From NCBI RefSeq assembly GCF_001598855.1, contig NZ_BCZS01000001.1, forward strand, positions 62,001 through 126,000: a stretch of DNA of 64,000 nucleotides, given 5' to 3'. How positions within the stretch are numbered: position 1 is the stretch's first letter; each line of letters starts with the position of its first letter. A program made the position numbers and the translations under genes. The DNA is from Pluralibacter gergoviae ATCC 33028 = NBRC 105706. Lineage in GTDB: Bacteria; Pseudomonadota; Gammaproteobacteria; Enterobacterales; Enterobacteriaceae. Of this stretch, positions 57,957-64,000 are shown piece after piece. The notes under the pieces were generated by a model. It was not told the origin of the DNA and searched no databases. It saw only the letters and a list, made by a program, of their open reading frames with translations.

Positions 57957-59272
57957 ATGCTACTTAGCCAGGCTCTCGACACCGTCCATAAATTCACACC
58001 TAAAGAGTTTTCTGCTCTGTCTGATCTCTTGTCACCAGAACTCATCAATGAATGTCTTGTGGACACCGGAGTGGCCACTATACGTAAGCGCCGACTGCCG
58101 ATGGAAATGATGGTATGGGCCGTCACCGGAATGACTCTGTTCCGCTCACTTTCCATGAATCAGCTGGTTTCACATCTTGATATTCTTCTCCCGGGTAAGC
58201 GTCCCTTTGTTGCTCCCAGTGCGGTTGTACAGGCCCGTCAGCGGCTGGGGGCCGATGTCATCAGGAGCGTATTCGAAAAAACAAGCCAGCTCTGGTTCGA
58301 AAAAACGCCGCTGTCGCACTGGAACGGGCTGACGCTCATGGCAGTAGATGGAACCCTGTGGCGAACGCCGGATACACCGGAAATGATGCTGCATTCGGAA
58401 GAACGGCTAACGGTCATAACCGCTCCGAATGGCCTCAACTGCGTATGGTTTGCCAGATGGAAGTGACAAGCCACCTGTTGACGGGAACGGCATTCGGCAG
58501 CGTATCAGCCATCAGTGAGGTTGACCTCGCAGCTCAGTTGGCCGAACAGACGCCGGAGCACTCGCTGACGCTCATGGATAAGGGTTTTTATGCCCTGGGG
58601 CTACTGCATCACTGGCAGACATCAGGCCAGGAGAAGCACTGGCTAATCCCGCTGAAAAAAGATGCACAGTATAAGGTGGTGCAAAAACTGGGTAAGGGAG
58701 ATGAGTTGGTTGAACTGAAAGTCTCACCACAGGCCAGGCGTAAGTGGGATAGTGTGCCGGAAATACTGACAGCACGACTGGTCAGCAAAGAAGTTAACGA
58801 GAAAACAGTCTGTATACTGACCTCAATGAGCGACCCGCTCAGATATCCAAAAGCAGACATCGTTGACCTGTACAGCCATCGCTGGGAAATAGAGCATGGG
58901 TTCAGGGAAATGAAGCAGCACCTTCTGAACAATGAGCTGACGCTAAGGAGCCGAAAGCCGGAGCTGGTAGAGCAGGAACTATGGGGAGTGGTACTGGCTT
59001 ATAACCTACTGCGCTTTATGATGACACAGATGGCCTACAGCCTGAAAGGCGTGGAGCCGTATCAGATAGGTTTTAAGCAGGCAAGCCTCTATCTGACGGC
59101 ACAGTTAAGCATCCTGCCAGCAGTAGCTCCCGGTAAGCTCCCTAAAATACTCACTGAAATCATTCATATGGCAGAGAGTTTCGTTCTTCCTGGCCGAAGA
59201 AAGAGGCATTATCCTCGGGCAGTAAAAAAGAAGCCGCAACGTTACGCGTTACGGCTACCTTCAAAAGCTTAA
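57957..59272 (+). pseudogene. IS4-family transposase, frameshifted
   Basis: The first frame (57957-58466) encodes the N-terminal part, including R-K-R-R-L-P-M-E-M-M-V-W and the first DDE aspartate region [16 protein letters not shown]. The second frame, to 59272, continues with N-D-A-A-F-G-R, the second D (M-D-K-G-F-Y) and the [15 protein letters not shown] (YREK-like) signature with the catalytic Glu. The shift is at about 58379-58385: CCGGAAATGATG lacks one A compared with the expected P-E-N-D reading. No classic slippery heptamer is seen, so a one-base deletion is more likely than programmed frameshifting. Confidence 0.88.
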
Positions 59273-59285
59273 CTGACAAGCATTA

Positions 59286-59308
59286 CCGATTCGTTCGGCG
59301 GTTTTTTT
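59286..59308 (+). other. Right target-site duplication and right arm of the nuoN terminator
   Basis: CCGATTCGTTCG (59286-59297) repeats the left flank. GGCGG and seven T follow, the descending arm of the original terminator. Together with the CCG of the repeat a short hairpin (CCG...CGG) can still form. Confidence 0.85.
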
Positions 59309-59367
59309 GTCCTGCGGAGGCGAAAGTGACGCTGGCGCGTGATCGCCATCACCTCCGGCGTCAATCG

Positions 59368-60477
59368 TTAGCCGGCGGTTGCAGGCGCGGGCTCAAGCTT
59401 CGCCTCCAGCTCCCTCACCAGCGGGATCACCTCCCGGCCGAAAAACTCCACCTCTTCCTGGAAGTGCAGGAACCCCAGCAGCAGCAGATCCACGCCCGCG
59501 CGCTTGATCTCAACGATCCGCCCGGCAATCTGCCGCGGGGTGCCGATAAGGCCGGTTTTAAAGCCGTCGTTGTACTGCACCAGATCCTCAAAAGTTGATT
59601 TCGCCCAGTTGCCTTCGCCCTCCGGCGAGGCGCTGCCGGCGTTTTTCACTTCATGCTGGAAGCCCTTCACCGCCTCGGGATTGGCGTTATCAATAATCTC
59701 CTGCAGCACCGCCTGCGCTTCTTCTTCGCTGTCGCGGGCGATGACGAAGCCGTTAACGCCAATCTTGACCTGATGCTGATTTTGCGCCGCCTTACGGCGG
59801 ATATCGTCCACCTGGGCCCTGATGCCCTCCACGCCGTTGCCGTTAGTGAAGTACCAGTCGGAAACGCGGGAAGCCATGTCGCGCGCGGCGCGGGAGCTGC
59901 CGCCCTGGAAGATCTCCGGGCGCGGCGACAGCGGCTTGGGCTTGAGGACATAGTCGCGAAAGCGGTAGAAGTCGCCGGCGAAGGTGAAGCTCTCCTCCTG
60001 CCAGATGCCCTTCAGGCAGCGGATAAACTCCTCCGAGCGCAGGTAGCGCTCCTCGTGATCGAGCCACGGTTCGCCGATGGCCTTAAACTCGCCCCGGAAC
60101 CAGCCGCTGACGATATTGACCGCAATGCGCGGGCCGTGCAGGTGGCTGATGGTGGCAATCTGCTTGGCCGCAAGCGTCGGGTTCCACGGGCCGGGAAGCA
60201 GGGCGGCAATGACCTTCAGTTTTTCCGTCGAGGCAAGCAGCGCCTGGGAGAAGGAGACCGACTCGTGCTGGTTGTCGGCGCCGTAGCCCGCGGTAAAGCG
60301 GATCTGCGTCAGGGCGTAGTCAAAGCCCGCGCGCTCGGCTATCTGCGCCAGCCGGCGGTTGTAATCGATGTCCCAGCCGGTGCGCTGGGGAATGTTGCTG
60401 ATAACCAGCCCGCCCGAGACGTTGGGCACCCAGTAGGCAAACTGGATTGGCGCGTGCGCTGAATCTGAACTGGACAT
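59368..60477 (-). CDS. sfnG: Dimethyl sulfone monooxygenase (FMNH2-dependent), SfnG-like
   Basis: A 369-residue bacterial luciferase-like TIM-barrel monooxygenase. Segments such as F-A-Y-W-V-P-N-V-S-G-G-L-V-I-S near residues 13-27, L-T-Q-I-R-F-T-A-G-Y-G-A near 56-67, N-I-V-S-G-W-F-R-G-E-F near 120-130 and Q-G-G-S-S-R-A-A-R-D-M-A near 191-202 closely follow Pseudomonas SfnG, which oxidises dimethyl sulfone to methanesulfinate and formaldehyde for sulfur supply. It stands alone: no flavin reductase or sulfonate transporter is next to it, so FMNH2 must come from elsewhere. Its upstream region carries a sigma-54-like promoter. Alkanesulfonate monooxygenase SsuD is a less similar alternative. Confidence 0.85.
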   Translation of the reverse strand: MSSSDSAHAPIQFAYWVPNVSGGLVISNIPQRTGWDIDYNRRLAQIAERAGFDYALTQIRFTAGYGADNQHESVSFSQALLASTEKLKVIAALLPGPWNPTLAAKQIATISHLHGPRIAVNIVSGWFRGEFKAIGEPWLDHEERYLRSEEFIRCLKGIWQEESFTFAGDFYRFRDYVLKPKPLSPRPEIFQGGSSRAARDMASRVSDWYFTNGNGVEGIRAQVDDIRRKAAQNQHQVKIGVNGFVIARDSEEEAQAVLQEIIDNANPEAVKGFQHEVKNAGSASPEGEGNWAKSTFEDLVQYNDGFKTGLIGTPRQIAGRIVEIKRAGVDLLLLGFLHFQEEVEFFGREVIPLVRELEAKLEPAPATAG

Positions 60478-60579
60478 AGGGGCTCCCGTTTTTGGCTGAA
60501 GAGTGGCGGTTATCCCCTTTTCATATAACTAATTTCTAATTATAAATAACGGTGAATAACCAAAAGATATATGACTGTT

Positions 60580-60595
60580 AGCAGAATGCGTGCCA
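60580..60595 (-). promoter_or_regulatory. Candidate sigma-54 promoter of sfnG
   Basis: Read on the minus strand, TGGCACGCATTCTGCT has GG and GC separated by exactly ten bases and matches the -24/-12 consensus (TGGCACG-N4-TTGCW) at all but one position. It lies about 100 bp upstream of the sfnG start. In Pseudomonas sfn genes depend on sigma-54 and the activator SfnR. A sigma-70 reading (TTGGCA-N17-CATATA) is possible but has a poor -10. Confidence 0.55.
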
Positions 60596-60662
60596 ACGGG
60601 GCTTGGGCGGAGAGATAAGCAAAATGAAGAGGTTAGCGCCAGGATGAGGTGAGCAGTGTGCT

Positions 60663-60700
60663 GCATTTGCAACAGCCGGGTGGCCCGGCTGTGACAAATG
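60663..60700 (-). terminator. 38-bp imperfect inverted repeat after cheV
   Basis: CATTTG and ACAGCCGGG pair with CCCGGCTGT and CAAATG around a TGG loop. It lies 17 bp downstream of the cheV stop. No T-run longer than two follows on the minus strand, so it may act as a 3' protecting structure or a factor-dependent terminator. Confidence 0.45.
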
Positions 60701-60716
60701 ACGCTGTCGGCGCGGG

Positions 60717-61724
60717 CTATTTTACCGCGTGCAGTCGGCAGACCAGCGGCCCGCGCTCGCCGCGGCTGGCGCGGGCGAGCACTTCCTCAATCACTGAGGA
60801 GAGCTCGTTAATCTCAAACTTGGCCACGTAGCCGTCGGCGTTAACCTTGCGGATATGATCGACATTGGCGCTGCCGGAGAGCGAGGAGTGGATCACCACC
60901 GGGATGCCGCTGAGGCGCGGATCGCTTTTAATTTTACGCGTCAGAGTGAAGCCGTCCATCTCCGGCATCTCAAGGTCGGTCAGCACCAGGGCTATCTTAT
61001 CGCTCACCGGTACGCCCTCGTCCTGCGCCTCTTTGAGCAGTTTTTCGATGCTCTCCCACGCCTGCTGGCCGGTAACGTGCATACGGGCGGGGATCGCCAT
61101 CGCCGCCATCGCCTTCTCCAGCATCACCCGCGCGACTCTGGAGTCCTCGGCAACGATGGCGGTCGCCCCGGCTTTGATCTGCTGCGCCTGTGCGCTGATT
61201 TTGCCGGCGTGAAGCTGGTGATCGGCGGGCGCAATGTCGTAGAGGATCTGCTCCACGTCGATGACCATCGCCAGCTCGCTGCTCTGCGCGTCGTCGTTCA
61301 GGCTGGCGATGCTGGTGATGTACTGGCCGTTAACCGCTTTCTCGGCGGTGTGGACCTGGCTCCAGTCAAGGCGAACGATATTGTCCACCGACTCAACGGC
61401 AAAGGCCTGCACGCTGCGGGCGTACTCGGTGATCAGCAGAATATTGAGGCCGCTTTCGGCCCGGCAGCCGAGCAGCGACGGCAGGTCGATAACCGGGATA
61501 ATCTGATCGCGAATATTGACCACGCCCATCACCGGAGGCCGGATGCCCGCCGGTTTGGTGTAGGCGGGCATGGGTACAATTTCACGCAGCTTAAAAACGT
61601 TAATGCCGAACAGTTCCGCCTTACTCCCGTGCGCGGGAGTGCCGAGGCGGAAAAGCAGCAGCTCGAAGCGGTTAGACTGCGTTAAGTGAACCCTGTCGTC
61701 GATATCTTTCTGGAAACTGTCCAT
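60717..61724 (-). CDS. cheV: Chemotaxis coupling protein CheV
   Basis: A 335-residue protein: an N-terminal CheW-like domain (about residues 15-170; F-G-I-N-V-F-K-L-R-E-I near 39-49, I-P-V-I-D-L-P near 76-82) and a C-terminal receiver domain (about 185-315) with acidic pocket E193/D194 and phospho-acceptor D250 in V-L-T-D-L-E-M-P-E-M-D-G-F. It links chemoreceptors to CheA and can be phosphorylated. The ATG at 61724 gives the M-D-S-F-Q-K-D start. Salmonella has a cheV in the same place; E. coli K-12 does not. Confidence 0.93.
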   Translation of the reverse strand: MDSFQKDIDDRVHLTQSNRFELLLFRLGTPAHGSKAELFGINVFKLREIVPMPAYTKPAGIRPPVMGVVNIRDQIIPVIDLPSLLGCRAESGLNILLITEYARSVQAFAVESVDNIVRLDWSQVHTAEKAVNGQYITSIASLNDDAQSSELAMVIDVEQILYDIAPADHQLHAGKISAQAQQIKAGATAIVAEDSRVARVMLEKAMAAMAIPARMHVTGQQAWESIEKLLKEAQDEGVPVSDKIALVLTDLEMPEMDGFTLTRKIKSDPRLSGIPVVIHSSLSGSANVDHIRKVNADGYVAKFEINELSSVIEEVLARASRGERGPLVCRLHAVK

Positions 61725-61785
61725 TTTGCCCTCAGAGTGAAAATGCCGGTGCATTTACTCCTTTATCGGCATTTACGGGCAAAAG

Positions 61786-62706
61786 TTAAATCAGGCTGAA
61801 CGTACTGAAATCCTCCGCCAGTTCGCAGGCGGGAAAAACCGCCCGGCACTCGGCCAGCAGCCGCTGGCAGCCGTGCCAGTCGTAGCGCGAGCTGACGTGG
61901 GTAATAATCAGCCTGCCGACGCCCGCCTCCTGCGCCAGCCTTGCCGCCTGCACGGAGGTCGAGTGCCCCCGGCCGTTGGCTTTTTCGGCCATCGCATGTT
62001 CAAGCGTGGTTTCGTGCACCATCAGATCGACGCCGCGCGCCAGCGCCAGGGCGGCGGGGCAGGGGGCGGTATCGCCGAATATCGCCAGCTTAACGCCCGG
62101 CGTCGAGGGGCCGAGGTAATCCCGGCCGTTGACGACCTGGCCGTCGGGCATCGTCACCGTCAGCCCCTGCTTGAGCTGATTAAACAGCGGCCCGGCCTTT
62201 ACGCCGTCGGCCCGCAGCCGGGCGGCATCCAGCGGCCCCGGTTTGTCGTGCTGCTCAATGCGGTAGCCGTAGCACTCGACCGGATGCTCAAGCGGCCAGG
62301 CGCTGACCCGGAACAGCCCGTCGTCAAACACCTCGCCGGCGCTAATCTCTTCAACGGTCAGCGGATAGTCGGTCCACGATCCGCTAAGGCGCAGAGACAT
62401 CTCAACGAATTCGCGGATGCCCTTAGGGCCGTAGATCGTCAGCGGCGCCGGATTGCCCTGCATCGAGCGGCTGCACAGCAGGCCCGGCAGGCCAAAAAGA
62501 TGATCGCCGTGCAGGTGGGTAATAAAGATTTTGTTCAGCTTGCCGGGGTGGTATGCGGTACGCAGAAACTGGTGCTGGGTGCCCTCTCCGCAGTCAAATA
62601 GCCACATCTGCGCGCTGTTTGGCTGTTGCAAATTGAGCACTATCGACGTCATATTACGGTGACGCGTCGGCACGCCCGCCGATGTTCCGAGAAAAATCAA
62701 TTCCAT
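61786..62706 (-). CDS. rbn: Ribonuclease BN (RNase Z type)
   Basis: A 306-residue metallo-beta-lactamase-fold nuclease (E. coli Rbn/ElaC: 305). The metal-binding motif H64-x-H66-x-D68-H69 is visible in T-H-L-H-G-D-H, with further ligands in F-G-D-T-A-P-C and T-H-V-S-S-R-Y. It processes tRNA 3' ends and can act as an exo- or endoribonuclease. Divergent from elaA with a 51-bp gap. Confidence 0.96.
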   Translation of the reverse strand: MELIFLGTSAGVPTRHRNMTSIVLNLQQPNSAQMWLFDCGEGTQHQFLRTAYHPGKLNKIFITHLHGDHLFGLPGLLCSRSMQGNPAPLTIYGPKGIREFVEMSLRLSGSWTDYPLTVEEISAGEVFDDGLFRVSAWPLEHPVECYGYRIEQHDKPGPLDAARLRADGVKAGPLFNQLKQGLTVTMPDGQVVNGRDYLGPSTPGVKLAIFGDTAPCPAALALARGVDLMVHETTLEHAMAEKANGRGHSTSVQAARLAQEAGVGRLIITHVSSRYDWHGCQRLLAECRAVFPACELAEDFSTFSLI

Positions 62707-62757
62707 AATCCATTAGCCTCGCCCTTGTAAAACAGACCCAGTATAACGGAGCCCAGC

Positions 62758-63216
62758 ATGATCCAGTGGAACGATCTTCATCACAGCCAGCTCACCGTGG
62801 CGCAGCTTTACGCCCTGCTGCAGCTCAGAAGCGCGGTTTTTGTCGTTGAGCAGACCTGCATCTACCAGGATATCGACGGCGAAGACCTTATCGGCGACAA
62901 CCGCCATCTTCTCGGCTGGCGCGACGGAGAGCTGGTGGCGTATGCGAGGATTCTGAAAAGTGCCAATCCGCTTGAGCCTGTGGTCATCGGCCGGGTGATC
63001 GTCAGCCCGGCGGCGCGGGGAGAAAAACTGGGCTATCTGCTGATGGAGCAGGCGCTCGCCAGCTGCCGCCAGCACTGGCCGGAGCAGGGCATCTACCTCG
63101 GCGCCCAGGCGCATCTTCAGCACTTCTATCGCCACTTCGGTTTTGCGCCGGTCACGGAGGTGTATGATGAAGACGGCATCCCTCACGTTGGCATGGCGCG
63201 CGAAGCAACATCGTGA
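62758..63216 (+). CDS. elaA: GNAT-family protein ElaA
   Basis: A 152-residue GNAT acetyltransferase (E. coli ElaA: 153). N-terminal V-A-Q-L-Y-A-L-L-Q-L-R-S-A-V-F-V-V-E-Q, and the acetyl-CoA loop R-G-E-K-L-G-Y-L-L-M near residues 87-96. Substrate unknown. The gene order rbn-elaA-elaB is as in E. coli. Confidence 0.94.
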   Translation: MIQWNDLHHSQLTVAQLYALLQLRSAVFVVEQTCIYQDIDGEDLIGDNRHLLGWRDGELVAYARILKSANPLEPVVIGRVIVSPAARGEKLGYLLMEQALASCRQHWPEQGIYLGAQAHLQHFYRHFGFAPVTEVYDEDGIPHVGMAREATS

Positions 63217-63262
63217 AGGATTGTCTATAGTTAGCCAACAGGTTTAACCAAGGAGACATACT

Positions 63263-63565
63263 ATGGCCTACCGCAACTTCGATCCGCATTTCGATGATGA
63301 CCTGACCCTGCTGAGCGATACTCTTGAGGAGATCCTCGCTTCGTCCGGCGATCCGGCCGATCAAAAATACATCGAGCTGAAGATGCGCGCCGAGCAGGCG
63401 CTGGACGACGTAAGAGCGCGGGTTAGCCGCGCCTCGGACAACTATTACTACCGCGCTAAACAGGCGGTTTACCGCGCCGACGACTACGTGCACGAAAAAC
63501 CGTGGCAGGGTATCGGCATTGGCGCTGCGGCGGGGCTGGTCATCGGCCTGCTGCTGCGCCGCTAA
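63263..63565 (+). CDS. elaB: Tail-anchored, ribosome-associated protein ElaB
   Basis: A 100-residue protein of the DUF883 family (E. coli: 101). A long amphipathic helical region is followed by a C-terminal membrane anchor (I-G-I-G-A-A-A-G-L-V-I-G-L-L-L) ending in R-R. In E. coli it anchors ribosomes at the inner membrane in stationary phase. AAGGAG precedes the start. Confidence 0.94.
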   Translation: MAYRNFDPHFDDDLTLLSDTLEEILASSGDPADQKYIELKMRAEQALDDVRARVSRASDNYYYRAKQAVYRADDYVHEKPWQGIGIGAAAGLVIGLLLRR

Positions 63566-63654
63566 TCACAGAATCGCACTCTCCCCCGTCGTGGGTACTG
63601 CCCTTTATTAACGCCACCCTTTATAATGTGTGGTTTTTGTCGGGGGAGCTTTGC

Positions 63655-64000
63655 GTGTATTCACTCTCTGCAGCGCTGGATAATCTGCGGGTCTTACTGA
63701 ACGATGAACTACCCGATGCCCCCGGCCTGCGCGTCTTTGACCTGGCCGTCACCCTTAAGGACGCCTGCGATCCCCTGAGCTGGCTCTGCGTCCAGCCCCT
63801 CTATCCGCAGTTCTACTGGCAGCACCGCGACGATAACGAAGAGGTCGCCGCGATAGGCGCCGCGTGCCGCTTTACCGCGCTCGCCGAAGCCCGCGATTTT
63901 TTGCAGCGCCAGGCCCGCCCGGATTTACGCATCTGGGGCCTCAACGCCTTCGCGCAGGAGCAGGGGCAGCTCTTTCTGCCGCGCCTGGAATGGCGGCGAG
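63655..64000 (+). CDS. menF: Isochorismate synthase MenF, N-terminal part (3' end outside window)
   Basis: The first 115 codons are present, starting with GTG at 63655 after GGGGGAG. The reading resembles E. coli MenF closely (D-L-R-I-W-G-L-N-A-F ... L-P-R-L-E-W-R-R near residues 92-115). MenF makes isochorismate from chorismate for menaquinone. The catalytic chorismate-binding domain lies beyond the window. elaB-menF is the E. coli order. Confidence 0.92.
   Translation, partial: MYSLSAALDNLRVLLNDELPDAPGLRVFDLAVTLKDACDPLSWLCVQPLYPQFYWQHRDDNEEVAAIGAACRFTALAEARDFLQRQARPDLRIWGLNAFAQEQGQLFLPRLEWRR

Larger units (their letters stand above)
57874..59285 (+). mobile_element. IS4-like insertion sequence, 1412 bp
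   Basis: The element starts TAATGCCGATCAGTTAAG and ends with CTTAACTGACAAGCATTA, 18-bp imperfect inverted repeats (15 of 18 matches) of the IS4 type. It has a 12-bp direct target repeat on both sides. It encodes one IS4-family transposase, broken by a frameshift. Length fits IS4 (about 1.43 kb). It lies in the loop of the nuoN terminator, parallel to nuo transcription. Confidence 0.95.

Noticed and set aside
57957-59272. Programmed frameshift producing an active transposase
   Set aside because: IS4 transposases are encoded in one frame and no slippery heptamer is seen at the junction; a single-base deletion explains it better.

Overview
The window is chromosomal DNA of a GC-rich, motile member of the Enterobacteriaceae in the Klebsiella/Enterobacter/Escherichia group. 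The evidence is the E. coli-like gene order around ackA-pta and nuo, near-identical lengths and start sites for most core genes, a fused nuoCD gene and a cheV gene next to rbn. Species cannot be fixed from the sequence alone. There is no tRNA, rRNA, CRISPR array or prophage.

Layout. (1) 1-3241: the end of a D-arabinitol (dal) operon: dehydrogenase (truncated by the window), kinase and transporter. (2) 3254-4642: a minus-strand trio of a HicA-like small protein, a helix-turn-helix-type protein and a GNAT acetyltransferase, preceded by a clean palindrome. (3) 4789-8079: yfcH, folX, yfcF, yfcE, yfcD. (4) 8084-13301: a LacI-type repressor divergent from an ascorbate-type PTS (EIIA, EIIB, EIIC) plus a two-subunit transketolase, with two palindromic operators between them. 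(5) 13394-21240: a small lipoprotein, then pta and ackA on the minus strand, then yfbV, yfbU, yfbT, yfbS. (6) 21579-38466: a complete 17-gene ethanolamine-utilisation (eut) microcompartment operon, eutSPQTDMNEJGHABCLK...R. It also carries two genes normally found in propanediol (pdu) operons: a PduS-type Fe-S flavoprotein and a PduT-type Fe-S shell protein, placed between eutK and eutR. (7) 38467-42255: yfbR, alaA, lrhA, with a 937-bp AT-rich gap between the last two. (8) 42887-57836: nuoA-N, respiratory complex I. (9) 57874-59285: an IS4-like element with a frameshifted transposase, inserted into the loop of the nuoN terminator. (10) 59368-64000: sfnG (dimethyl sulfone monooxygenase), cheV, rbn, elaA, elaB and the start of menF.

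How the genes work together. The eut operon turns ethanolamine into acetaldehyde (EutBC, kept active by EutA and supplied with adenosylcobalamin by EutT), then into acetyl-CoA (EutE) or ethanol (EutG), inside a shell of EutS/M/N/L/K. EutD, EutP and EutQ lead to acetyl phosphate and acetate, the same intermediates handled by the nearby housekeeping Pta-AckA pair. The added PduS/PduT-type pair would give this microcompartment its own electron route and cob(III/II)alamin reductase. That is an inference from family function.

The most noteworthy points are the hybrid eut/pdu gene content, the placement of eut between yfbS and yfbR, two unusual residues in shell/cofactor proteins (EutS position 39 and the EutT cysteine motif), the IS inserted precisely in the nuo terminator, a candidate sigma-54 promoter for sfnG, and the small palindrome-controlled HicA-like locus.
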